35,881 bases of DNA from Spirochaetota bacterium (GTDB lineage Bacteria > Spirochaetota > UBA4802 > UBA5550). This document shows, in pieces, positions 6,681 through 14,763 of this stretch (position 1 is the first letter of the stretch; every line of letters begins with the position of its first letter). The DNA is taken from the NCBI GenBank assembly GCA_016933025.1, contig JAFGBT010000024.1, positions 1 to 35,881 on the forward strand. The letters run 5' to 3'. Below the pieces are notes generated by a model. That model made no database searches and was not told the origin of the DNA. It was given only the letters and a program-made list of their open reading frames with translations. The position numbers and the translations under genes were made by a program.

Positions 6681-8801
6681 ATGATGAAAAATATAGCGGT
6701 TGAAATAACAAAGGAAAAGGTCGCCGTCGTCACGATACACTGCGCGGACTCGAAGGTGAACAAGGTGTCGAGCGCCCTGCTCGACGAAATCGAAGGCATG
6801 CTGAAAACGATCGACGCGAAGGACATAGCCGGCCTGGTCATCGTGAGCGGGAAGGAGGACAATTTCGTGGTCGGCGCGGACGTCGACGAGGTCGTCGCCA
6901 TGAAGACCGACAAAGAGATCAGGGAGTACATCACGAAGGCTAACCGGATTCTCAACGCCATCGACGCGCTCCCTGTCCCGGTCGTCTGCTGCATTCACGG
7001 CAACTGCCTGGGCGGCGGGCTCGAGGTTGCGCTGGCGTCCGATCACCGGATAGCCGCGGACTCGACGAACACGGTGATGGGGCTTCCGGAGGTGATGCTC
7101 GGTCTGCTCCCGGCGGGCGGCGGCACCCAGCGGCTGCCGCGCCTTGTCGGGCTCAGGCAGGCGCTTCCCATGATGCTGGCCGGAAAAAACGTCAGAATAC
7201 GCAAGGCCAGAAAGCTCGGACTCATCGACGAAATTGTGGTGCCATACGGTCTAAAGGAAATCGGCGTGAAGAAGGCGCTGGAGCTTGCGCGAAAGGGATT
7301 CAAGCGCAAGCGTAAACGTTCGCTCGTCGACGCCTTCCTGGAATCGTTCCTCGGGAGGAAAATCGTGTTCAAGCAGGCGCGACAGATGGTAATGCGGCAG
7401 ACGAGGGGCCTGTACCCGGCGCCGCTTGAAATCATAGATTCGGTCGAGTATGGATACAAGAAGGGGATTGTGAAGGGGCTCGAGGCGGATATCGACCGGT
7501 TCGTCAGGCTCGTGATGACGCCGCAGGCAAAATCGCTCATGAACCTGTTCTTCGGCATCACCGACCTCAAGAAAAATCCCTACAAGAATAAAGCACGGAA
7601 TGTTAATAAGCTGGCCGTGATCGGCACAGGCCTCATGGGAAGCGGCATCGCCGCTGTTTCGACCGCCGTATGCGACACGATTCTCATGAAGGACATGAGC
7701 CTGGACGCCGCGGCCCGCGGCATAAGCGAGGTCGGCAGGGGCATATCAAAGCAGGTGAAATCCGGTTCGGTAAGAAAGTTCGACGGCGACGTGATGTACG
7801 GCAAGCTGGTGCCGTGCGACGACTACTCGCGGTTCGCCGGGACCGATATCGTCATCGAGGCGGTGTTCGAAGATATTCATCTCAAGCGGAAGATACTGGA
7901 AGACGTGGAAGAATCGACGGATAAAAATACAATATTCGCTTCAAACACATCGGCGCTGCCGATCAAATCCATTGCGCAGGGATGCAAACGGCCTGAAAAT
8001 GTAATCGGCATGCACTATTTTTCGCCCGTGCCGCGGATGCCTCTCCTCGAGATCATCACCACTTCGAAAACAGCCGCATGGGTGACCGCCACCGCGCTGG
8101 AGCTCGGCATAAGCCAGGGTAAGACCTGCATCATCGTAAGGGACGGCCCCGGCTTTTACACCACGCGGATCCTGGCGCCCCTCCTGCTGGAGAGCAGCTG
8201 GGTCGTGGCCGAGGGCGCCGAGTTCCCGGACGTGGACCGGGCCATGCAGGCGTTCGGCTACCCGGTCGGGCCCATCACGCTCCTCGACGAGGTGGGAATC
8301 GACGTGGGGATCCACGTCATCCAGGAGGTGAAGCCGATATTCGAGCCGCGGGGCATCACCGCGCCGATGGACTTCGGCGTCCTATCCGAGAAGGGCTTCC
8401 TGGGAAGGAAAAGCAAGAAGGGCCTGTACCGCTATGACCTCCCGAAAAAGAAGGGGAAGAAGCCGGTCAACGAGGAGGTGTACGCCCTGTTCGGCAACAG
8501 GCCAAGGACGAAGATCAACGTGGAGGAGGTCCAGCACCGCATCAGCCTGATGATGGTGAACGAGGCGGTCACCTGCCTGCAGGAGGGTATCGTCGCGTCT
8601 CCGCGCGACGGCGACCTGGGGGCCATACTCGGCCTGGGGTTCCCGCCCTTCCGCGGCGGACCGTTCCGGTACGTCGACAGCGTCGGTGCGGGAAACATCG
8701 TGGGAATCATGGAGGGCCTGGCCGCGAAATACGGGAAGAAGTTCACTCCCGCTTCGATGCTTAAAGATATGGCGAAGAAGGGGGCGAAGTTTTATAAGTA
8801 A
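6681..8801 (+). CDS. fadJ: Fatty-acid oxidation complex alpha subunit: enoyl-CoA hydratase/3-hydroxyacyl-CoA dehydrogenase
   Basis: This 706-residue bifunctional enzyme hydrates 2-enoyl-CoA and oxidises the 3-hydroxyacyl-CoA with NAD+. The N-terminal crotonase domain has the oxyanion-hole segments VVGADVDE and GNCLGGGLE. Its catalytic glutamates are E115 and E137, 22 residues apart as in the mitochondrial trifunctional alpha subunit. The dehydrogenase half starts at about residue 308 with the NAD-binding GTGLMGSG (315-322), has SNTSALPI, the catalytic pair H445 (GMHYFSPV) and E457, and ends with the C-terminal repeat around GLGFPPFRGGP. Of two adjacent ATGs (6681 and 6684) either could start; the GAGGTGA box precedes both, and the first is given. 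It follows the thiolase after 16 bases, as an operon. Confidence 0.93.
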   Translation: MMKNIAVEITKEKVAVVTIHCADSKVNKVSSALLDEIEGMLKTIDAKDIAGLVIVSGKEDNFVVGADVDEVVAMKTDKEIREYITKANRILNAIDALPVPVVCCIHGNCLGGGLEVALASDHRIAADSTNTVMGLPEVMLGLLPAGGGTQRLPRLVGLRQALPMMLAGKNVRIRKARKLGLIDEIVVPYGLKEIGVKKALELARKGFKRKRKRSLVDAFLESFLGRKIVFKQARQMVMRQTRGLYPAPLEIIDSVEYGYKKGIVKGLEADIDRFVRLVMTPQAKSLMNLFFGITDLKKNPYKNKARNVNKLAVIGTGLMGSGIAAVSTAVCDTILMKDMSLDAAARGISEVGRGISKQVKSGSVRKFDGDVMYGKLVPCDDYSRFAGTDIVIEAVFEDIHLKRKILEDVEESTDKNTIFASNTSALPIKSIAQGCKRPENVIGMHYFSPVPRMPLLEIITTSKTAAWVTATALELGISQGKTCIIVRDGPGFYTTRILAPLLLESSWVVAEGAEFPDVDRAMQAFGYPVGPITLLDEVGIDVGIHVIQEVKPIFEPRGITAPMDFGVLSEKGFLGRKSKKGLYRYDLPKKKGKKPVNEEVYALFGNRPRTKINVEEVQHRISLMMVNEAVTCLQEGIVASPRDGDLGAILGLGFPPFRGGPFRYVDSVGAGNIVGIMEGLAAKYGKKFTPASMLKDMAKKGAKFYK

Positions 8802-8807
8802 TCTTGA

Positions 8808-8916
8808 TTCGAGAGGCGATGCATTTCGCTCAATCCGCCGCAAATAGGACCTCCTGTCCTAGCGGCTCCGGCAGCCATCCTGGCTGCCTTTTCGCTGAAA
8901 TGCATCGCTTCTCGAA
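8808..8916. repeat. Palindromic element with three-way-junction folding
   Basis: Outer arms 8808-8827 and 8897-8916 (TTCGAGAGGCGATGCATTTC and its complement, one mismatch) enclose two smaller hairpins: AGGAC/GTCCT (8846-8850, 8856-8860) and GGCAGCC/GGCTGCC (8870-8876, 8882-8888, loop ATCCT). The whole can fold as a stem with two side hairpins. It begins 6 bases after the fadJ stop codon. It may act as a transcript end or be a dispersed repeat; other copies are not present in this window. Confidence 0.75.
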
Positions 8917-8920
8917 AAAT

Positions 8921-9107
8921 AGTCACATATATTTTAGTGACATGACCTTGCAGTGATTAAAGTTTGAAACCTTCTCCCCTCTCCCCGTGGGAGGCAGCAG
9001 CTTGTACATCCATGTACGCTGCTGCATTCGTGACATCCTGCAACTCAGTGGGCGGGGGTGAGGGACAGCCTTCCTCCGGGGGTTGGGGGTGGGGGATGGC
9101 AGACGAT
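8921..9107. repeat. GC-rich class B repeat with an inserted palindrome
   Basis: Starting at about 8967 the sequence follows the class B repeat (CTCCCCTCTCCCCGTGGGAG). It is then interrupted by a hairpin GCAGCAGC(8994-9001)/GCTGCTGC(9018-9025), with inner GTAC/GTAC pairs and the loop ATCCAT. It resumes with GTGGGCGGGGGTGAGGG near 9049 and a second G-rich tract to about 9097. Together with a small GTCAC/GTGAC hairpin at 8922-8941 and the element at 8808-8916, this fills the 335 bases between fadJ and the next gene. No ORF is supported here. Confidence 0.7.
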
Positions 9108-9136
9108 AAGATCAGGTCATATCCAAGGAGCATAAT

Positions 9137-10285
9137 ATGGACCGCACGGTGCAATTTTCCGAAGGGCACGTGATCTTCCGGGAATCGTTCAGGAGGTTCC
9201 TGGCGAAGGAGATCGGCGACCGGTATCCCGAGTGGGAAAAGGCCGGCATCGTGCCGCGCGAGATATGGAAGAAGTTCGGCGACAACGGCTATCTCCTTCC
9301 CTGGGCCGACGAGAAATACGGCGGTGCCGGCGCTGACTGGCTCTATTCCGTCATCATCATCGAGGAGATCGCGCGGTACGGCGCGAGCGGCCTGTTCGTG
9401 CCCCTTCACAACGACGTGGTCGCCCCCTACATTTACACCTACGGCACTGAGGAGCAGCGGCAGCGGTGGATACCCGGGTGCGTCACCGGCGACACGATCC
9501 TCGCGGTGGCCATGACCGAGCCGGAGGCAGGCTCCGACCTTGCGTCGATCAAGACCACGGCGAAGCGCGACGGCGACAGCTGGGTGCTCAACGGCCAGAA
9601 GACCTTTATATCAAACGGACACCTCTCAGACCTGGTGGTGGTGGCCGCCCGGACCGGCGCGGCGGACACGCCACCGGCGCAGTCGATGAGCCTGTTCGTG
9701 GTGGAGCGCGGAACGCCCGGCTTTTCCCGGGGCGAGCTGATCAAGAAGATAGGGCTCAAGGCGCAGGACACGGCGGAGCTCTTTTTCGACGACTGCCGGA
9801 TTCCGGCGAGCAACCTGCTCGGCGTGGAGGGCCAGGGATTCATCTACCTGATGCAGAAGCTCCAGCAAGAGCGGCTGGTATGCGCGCTTGCCTCGCAAGC
9901 GGCGGCTGAGCGGGGGCTCGAGCTGACCGTCGAGTACGTGAAGGAGCGGAAGCTCTTCAACAAGCCGCTGTCGAAGTTCCAGAACACCCAGTTTCTTATT
10001 GCCGATCTGGCGTCACAGGTAACGGCGGGAAGGTGCTTCATAGACGGCCTCATCAACAACCATGTCGCGGGCAGGGACGTCACCATGGAGACCTGCATGG
10101 CAAAGTACTGGGTCTGCGAGATGGCCATGCACGTGGCTGACCGTTGCCTCCAGCTCTTCGGCGGGTACGGTTACTGCACGGAGTACATCATCTCCCGGTT
10201 TTTCGTGGACGCGCGGATACAGACGATCTACGCTGGAACTTCCGAGGTGATGAAGCTCATCGTGTCACGGTACATGGGACTGTAG
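9137..10285 (+). CDS. Acyl-CoA dehydrogenase, LCAD/isovaleryl-type active site
   Basis: This 382-residue FAD enzyme introduces the 2,3 double bond in an acyl-CoA and passes electrons to ETF. The usual blocks are present: MTEPEAGSD (126-134), NGQKTFISNG (152-161), FGGYGY and the C-terminal IYAGTSEVMKLIVSR. The position normally holding the catalytic Glu (Y-E-G-T) is Ala (A366). As in long-chain and isovaleryl-CoA dehydrogenases, the base is instead expected in the helix at LQQERLV, here E245. This suggests long or branched-chain substrates, not butyryl-CoA. The start has AAGGAG 9 bases upstream. It lies downstream of fadIJ but behind a 335-base repeat patch, so cotranscription is uncertain. 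The next gene is convergent. Confidence 0.9.
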   Translation: MDRTVQFSEGHVIFRESFRRFLAKEIGDRYPEWEKAGIVPREIWKKFGDNGYLLPWADEKYGGAGADWLYSVIIIEEIARYGASGLFVPLHNDVVAPYIYTYGTEEQRQRWIPGCVTGDTILAVAMTEPEAGSDLASIKTTAKRDGDSWVLNGQKTFISNGHLSDLVVVAARTGAADTPPAQSMSLFVVERGTPGFSRGELIKKIGLKAQDTAELFFDDCRIPASNLLGVEGQGFIYLMQKLQQERLVCALASQAAAERGLELTVEYVKERKLFNKPLSKFQNTQFLIADLASQVTAGRCFIDGLINNHVAGRDVTMETCMAKYWVCEMAMHVADRCLQLFGGYGYCTEYIISRFFVDARIQTIYAGTSEVMKLIVSRYMGL

Positions 10286-10299
10286 CTGATGGAAATGTG

Positions 10300-10314
10300 C
10301 ACGGCCGCGCCGTG
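10300..10314. terminator. Possible weak bidirectional hairpin between convergent genes
   Basis: CACGGC/GCCGTG (10300-10305, 10309-10314) with a 3-base loop sits in the 36-base gap between the convergent dehydrogenase and exchanger genes. There is no T-run on either side, so termination is only suggested by position. Confidence 0.3.
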
Positions 10315-10321
10315 ATACCTA

Positions 10322-11308
10322 TTACATGGTCCCCGGCTGTCTGGCGTACAGATAATAGACGTAGCAGCAATAGCTCACGAGAAGGAAAAGGGCTACCGGA
10401 CGCGTAATCCTGCCTCTGATCAGTGAAATCGGTATCACGAGAAGCGAGAGACCGATCATAACCACGAGGTCGGCCGCGTGGACGTCGCTCGTGCCGATCG
10501 GGAAGAAGAGGGCCGTCGCGCCGAGTATGAAGAGGATGTTGAAAATATTTGAGCCGACGACGTTCCCGAGCGACACGTCGCCTTCGCCGCGAGCCGACGC
10601 CACCACCGATGTGGCAAGCTCCGGCAGGCTGGTGCCGAATGCCACCACGGTGAGTCCGATAACGATGTTGCTCACGCCGAGTAATTCCGCTATCGAGACG
10701 GCTCCACGGACAAATAGCTCGGAGCCCGCAATCAGGATGACGGTGCCCGCCGCAATAAGACCGGCCGATACTCCCCTGGAATCGGGTGCGGCGTCGTGAC
10801 CGAGCCGTTCACTCACCTCAAGACCGGCATCAACGGTTTTCCCCTCACGTATGTTCTTCATGGCCTGGTAAATTTTTATTGCGATGTAACAGGTTATCCC
10901 GATGAGAAATAAGGCGCCGTTGATTCTATCAAGGTCGTTGTCCAGGACCAAAAACGACAGGGCGGCTGAAACCAGAAGCATGAAGATGATGTCGAATCGG
11001 ACGGCACGGATATTCATGACGATCGGCCGGATAATCGCCGAGACGCCGAGTATGAGGGCAATATTCGCAATATTGGACCCGATTACGTTGCCGAGGGCGA
11101 TGTCAGCGTTGCCGGTCCGACCTGCGTTCAGGCTCACGAGCAGCTCGGGACTGCTGGTTCCGAACGCCACGATGGTGAGGCCTATGATAACGGGCCGGAT
11201 TCCCATGACCAGCGCCAGGGACACGCTGCCGCGCACCAGCCACCGGGCGCCGAAATAAAGAGCGGCGGCTCCCGAGATCAGAAAGATAATGGATAGTATC
11301 AGATGCAT
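10322..11308 (-). CDS. CaCA-family Na+/Ca2+ exchanger (YrbG/CaxA-like)
   Basis: This is a 328-residue inner-membrane antiporter with about ten hydrophobic helices in two homologous halves. The alpha-repeats are clear: GLTIVAFGTSSPELLVSLNA and GNVIGSNIANIALILG in the first half, GLTVVAFGTSLPELATSVVA and GNVVGSNIFNILFILG in the second. The acidic residues of both SPEL/LPEL motifs, which line the ion site, are present. The start at 11308 is taken from GAGGTAGATCA just upstream and because the protein then opens directly with the first membrane helix. It is convergent with the acyl-CoA dehydrogenase and divergent from the racemase gene. Ca2+ export in exchange for Na+ or H+ is the family role; the exact ions are not readable here. 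Confidence 0.92.
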   Translation of the reverse strand: MHLILSIIFLISGAAALYFGARWLVRGSVSLALVMGIRPVIIGLTIVAFGTSSPELLVSLNAGRTGNADIALGNVIGSNIANIALILGVSAIIRPIVMNIRAVRFDIIFMLLVSAALSFLVLDNDLDRINGALFLIGITCYIAIKIYQAMKNIREGKTVDAGLEVSERLGHDAAPDSRGVSAGLIAAGTVILIAGSELFVRGAVSIAELLGVSNIVIGLTVVAFGTSLPELATSVVASARGEGDVSLGNVVGSNIFNILFILGATALFFPIGTSDVHAADLVVMIGLSLLVIPISLIRGRITRPVALFLLVSYCCYVYYLYARQPGTM

Positions 11309-11561
11309 TGATCTACCTCGGTGAATAGCACGGCAGTCCACGGTACTTGATTCGACGCACAGGTGTATGTAGTGTATACTCCGGGCTGCATGCATAATAC
11401 AAGCATTTTATTCGCATCCGGCTCTTTATCATACCTCAATGAGCTGGCGAGACCGGATAATGATTTAAAGCATCAATTTGGAATTGAAATATTTTGCGGG
11501 GTCTGATTTCATGCTGACATCTCGGACTGTTGAGAAATGCACAGATGATAAGGAGCGGTGT

Positions 11562-12728
11562 ATGCCAAAGCCGCTTGAAGGCCTGAAAATCCTGGATTTT
11601 ACCTACCTGCTGCCCGGTCCCTTCGGCACCATGATACTCTCGGACATGGGGGCGGATATCATCAAGGTGGAAAACAGCGAGAGCCCGGACATCATGCGGC
11701 TCGTGCCTCCGTACGTGGACGACATCAGCGCTGTGTACGCGCATGTGAACCGGGGGAAAAGATCGCTGTCGCTGAACCTCAAAAAGCCAGAGGCGCGCGA
11801 GATCATCTACAGACTGGTGCGGGAGTATGACGTGGTCGTGGAGCAATTCAGGCCGGGCACCATGGACCGTCTCGGCATCGGATATGACCGGCTCAGCGAG
11901 ATAAACCCTTCGATCATATACTGCTCCCTTACCGGCTACGGCCAGACCGGGTCGTTTGCTGAACGGGCCGGTCACGACATCAACTACATGGCCCTGTCGG
12001 GCGTGGAGTCGATATCCGGGCGCAGGGAGACCGGGCCGGTCCTGACCGGCATACAGATTGCCGACATCGCGAGCGGCTCAAAGAACCTGGTCATCGGCGT
12101 GCTGTCGGCCTACATCCGAAGATTGAAAGCGGGGAGGGGGGATTATCTCGATATTTCGATAACCGACGGCGTCTTCTCGATGTCCGTGTTCACTGCGGCC
12201 GGTTTTCTCGCCGGTGGAAATGAGCCGGCGCGCGGCGATCTCCTGTCCGGCGGCGCGCTCTACGATTTCTACGCGACATCCGACGGCGGGTATCTCTCCG
12301 TGGGGCCGGTGGAACCGAAGTTCTTTTCGGCCTTCTGCGACTGCATCGGATGCGCCGACATCGCACAGACGGGGATACTGAACTGGAGCAACAAGGAGCG
12401 AGTGGCGACAATAATCGGGGAAAAGCCGCTCTCCCACTGGCGGGAAGTCTTCAGGCAGTGCGACGCCTGCGTGGAGCCGGTATACTCCATGAGCGAGGCG
12501 ATTGCGAACCCCCCCATATCCGAGAGGGATATGATCGTGGAAGTAAAAATGAGGAAGGGTACGCCGGTGCGTCAGATCGGGAATCCGATCAAGTTCAGGT
12601 CCGGCCACTACTACGCGCCGTCAGGGGGAGCGGCGCTCGGACATCACAACGATGAGATTTTAGCGACGCTCGGATACGGCGAGTCGAAAATACGCGCCTT
12701 CAAAGAATCCGGGTCTGTCGGTAAATAA
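11562..12728 (+). CDS. Alpha-methylacyl-CoA racemase-like, family III CoA-transferase
   Basis: The 388-residue protein belongs to the CaiB/BaiF family. Similarity is strongest to alpha-methylacyl-CoA racemase: LTGYGQTGSFAERAGHDINYMALSGV and, later, GGALYDFYATSDGGYLSVGPVEPKFF. H138 and D168 are spaced exactly 30 apart, as are the catalytic H126 and D156 of the racemase, so 2-methylacyl-CoA epimerisation is more likely than CoA transfer. The start at 11562 has AAGGAG 7 bases upstream; an in-frame ATG at 11478 lacks a good site. It stands alone, but a racemase next to two acyl-CoA dehydrogenase systems fits degradation of methyl-branched acids. Substrate is inferred. Confidence 0.85.
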   Translation: MPKPLEGLKILDFTYLLPGPFGTMILSDMGADIIKVENSESPDIMRLVPPYVDDISAVYAHVNRGKRSLSLNLKKPEAREIIYRLVREYDVVVEQFRPGTMDRLGIGYDRLSEINPSIIYCSLTGYGQTGSFAERAGHDINYMALSGVESISGRRETGPVLTGIQIADIASGSKNLVIGVLSAYIRRLKAGRGDYLDISITDGVFSMSVFTAAGFLAGGNEPARGDLLSGGALYDFYATSDGGYLSVGPVEPKFFSAFCDCIGCADIAQTGILNWSNKERVATIIGEKPLSHWREVFRQCDACVEPVYSMSEAIANPPISERDMIVEVKMRKGTPVRQIGNPIKFRSGHYYAPSGGAALGHHNDEILATLGYGESKIRAFKESGSVGK

Positions 12729-12834
12729 ATTACCCGGTTTTTTTTCTCAGCATATGCGTATAATTCTTGAGTTTTCATTAATATCTCTGAGATAGTGACA
12801 GATTAGTTCGTACCTTGTCGGGAGGATCTATCCA

Positions 12835-13665
12835 ATGGAGAAGCTAATTTACCGCGGGAAATCCAAGGACGTGTATGAAATATCAGAGGGGAAGTATGCC
12901 GGCAAATACCGCATGGTATTTACCGACCGGGGCACCGGCTACATTCAAGACGGAAAGGTCGTGTTCGATCCCGGATACGACGTGGTCGTCGGCGATATAC
13001 CGGGCAAGGGGGCCGTTGCATGCAGGTTCACGTCGCATTTTTTCAGGCTCCTCAAGGATAAAGGAATACCATCCCATTATATCGATTCCCCAAACGACAA
13101 CGAGATGATCGTCGAGCCCGCGGTCCCCATCAGCATGGCTGTGGAGCCGCCTGAATATCCCGGGTCCGCGCCGCTCCTGAACCTGGAGTTTACCTGGCGC
13201 AACAACGGGCAGGGGAGCTTCTGGCGGCGGTATCCCTTCATCAGGCCCTGTAAAAGCCTCAATTGCCTGGTGGAGGCCTGGACCAAGGGCGACACTGACA
13301 TTCTCATTACCTTTGAATCTCTCGAGGAGGCCGGGGTGATGACTGCGCAGGAAATCGAACAGGTGAAATCCCTGGTAAAGGAGATCGCCGCGGTGGTTAC
13401 GGCGGACGCTGCTTCAAGGGGGGTGCACGTGATAGACGGCAAGTTCGAGCTGGGGCGGCTCAAGGGCGGGGACGGCAGGATTATTCTCATTGACGAAATA
13501 TCCCCGGACGTGCTCAGGGTATGCCGCGGATATTCTCCGGACGAAAAGGGTAGCTGCACCGCGCACGGCCGGTGCATTCAAACAACATTCGCAGACGGTA
13601 AGCGGACCATCATAGCGAAGAATCAACTCAAGGCCGCTGAGTTGGAAAAGATATACCTGTCGTGA
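12835..13665 (+). CDS. purC: SAICAR synthetase (PurC) family, divergent
   Basis: SAICAR synthetase joins CAIR and aspartate with ATP in purine synthesis. The N-terminus LIYRGKSKDVYEI (4-16) and the segment DGKFELGRLKGG...ILIDEISPDVLRV (about 202-230) match the ATP-grasp-like core of PurC. The middle is unusual: the conserved VRN-AAGSLVKR segment of typical PurC is replaced by EPAVPISMAVEPPEYPG and WRNNGQGSFWRRYPF. The C-terminus (SPDEKGSCTAHGR) also differs. At 276 residues it is about 40 longer than the common bacterial form. A GGGAGG box lies 9 bases before the start. The next gene (58 bases on) is also a purine-type enzyme. Housekeeping PurC is the default; a related reaction on another substrate is possible. 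Confidence 0.75.
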   Translation: MEKLIYRGKSKDVYEISEGKYAGKYRMVFTDRGTGYIQDGKVVFDPGYDVVVGDIPGKGAVACRFTSHFFRLLKDKGIPSHYIDSPNDNEMIVEPAVPISMAVEPPEYPGSAPLLNLEFTWRNNGQGSFWRRYPFIRPCKSLNCLVEAWTKGDTDILITFESLEEAGVMTAQEIEQVKSLVKEIAAVVTADAASRGVHVIDGKFELGRLKGGDGRIILIDEISPDVLRVCRGYSPDEKGSCTAHGRCIQTTFADGKRTIIAKNQLKAAELEKIYLS

Positions 13666-13723
13666 TGGCGCATGCTGACCGTGGCGGCAGTTAATTCGGT
13701 AATCACCATGAGGAGCATTATTG

Positions 13724-14689
13724 ATGAAAATAAAAGAGATCAAGGCGAAAAATCTGAACGCGAAAAGATTCATTGAGGAGAAAGTGGAGGATATCCGGGA
13801 AGCCGTCGGAAGCGGGATAGCAATTAACGCCCTTTCGGGAGGAGTGGATTCGTCGGTCGTCACAGCGTTGGGGCACCGGGCCCTGGGCAAGCAGCTGAAG
13901 AGCTATTTTATCAATAACGGCATCATGCGCGAGGGAGAACCTGAGAAGGTGAAAGCCGCTTTTAAAAAACTCGGCATTCATGTAGAGGTACTGGACGCAT
14001 CCAGGGAGTTTTTTGCGGCGCTGAAGGGCATCACCGATCCGGAGGAAAAACGGGAGGCCATAACACAGACCTTCTACAAGAAGGTATTCGGCAGGCTGGT
14101 CGTGAAGAGCGGTGCCAGATATCTCCTTCAGGGCACCATCCTGACCGACGTGGACGAGACTGTCGCCGGGATCAAGAGACAGCACAATGTCTTTGAACAG
14201 CTCGGCATCGACCCGCAGAAGGCGTTCGGCTATAAAATCCTGGAGCCTCTCATAGAACTGCGCAAGGACGGCGTCCGCAAGGTCGGGGCCGGACTGGGAC
14301 TCCCCAAAAGCATGTTTGACCGGATACCCTTCCCGGGACCGGCGCTCGCCGCCCGCGTAATCGGCGAGGTCACGCCCGAACGGATCGCCCTGGTCAGAAA
14401 GGCGACGGCGATCACCGAGGCCGCCCTCACGAACGTCAAGGCGTTCCAGTACATGGCGATTCTGCACGAGGACCGGGTGACCGGCACGCGCGGCAACCGG
14501 CGGGTGTTCGGCAACCAGATTGAGATTCGCTGTTGGGACAGCCTTGATGCCAGGACGGCGAAGCCCACGAGGCTGAAATTTGACATTCTGGAGAGGATCG
14601 CTGCGAAGATTACAAAGGAAATTCCGGAAGTCGTGAGCGTTACCTACAATATTACCGCCAAGCCTACGTCGACCATCGAGGCGGTCTAG
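13724..14689 (+). CDS. GMP synthase ATP-pyrophosphatase subunit (GuaA C-terminal part only)
   Basis: GMP synthase aminates XMP; this 321-residue protein contains only the ATP-pyrophosphatase and dimerisation parts. The PP-loop is SGGVDSS (about residues 38-44). INNGIMREGE, LLQGTILTDVDE, ILEPLIELRKDGVRKVG, PFPGPALAARVIGEVT and the final NITAKPTSTIE follow the GuaA order. The glutamine amidotransferase domain that normally precedes it in bacteria is absent, as in archaeal two-subunit enzymes, and no separate amidotransferase gene lies nearby. Residues after KPTSTIE are AV in place of the usual WE. The start at 13724 (ATG) is preferred to a TTG 3 bases upstream because AGGAG is then 8 bases away. 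It pairs with the divergent purC. Confidence 0.8.
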   Translation: MKIKEIKAKNLNAKRFIEEKVEDIREAVGSGIAINALSGGVDSSVVTALGHRALGKQLKSYFINNGIMREGEPEKVKAAFKKLGIHVEVLDASREFFAALKGITDPEEKREAITQTFYKKVFGRLVVKSGARYLLQGTILTDVDETVAGIKRQHNVFEQLGIDPQKAFGYKILEPLIELRKDGVRKVGAGLGLPKSMFDRIPFPGPALAARVIGEVTPERIALVRKATAITEAALTNVKAFQYMAILHEDRVTGTRGNRRVFGNQIEIRCWDSLDARTAKPTRLKFDILERIAAKITKEIPEVVSVTYNITAKPTSTIEAV

Positions 14690-14763
14690 GGCGACGGAGC
14701 ATGATACGTACATCGCAACCCGGGACACCGGCAGCGTGGTGGTGTACGTGTTATCTGTTATTT

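Noticed and set aside
13718..14728. Minus-strand open frame of 336 codons
   Set aside because: Antisense to the GMP-synthase ATPase gene, whose PP-loop and PFPGP motifs are clear.
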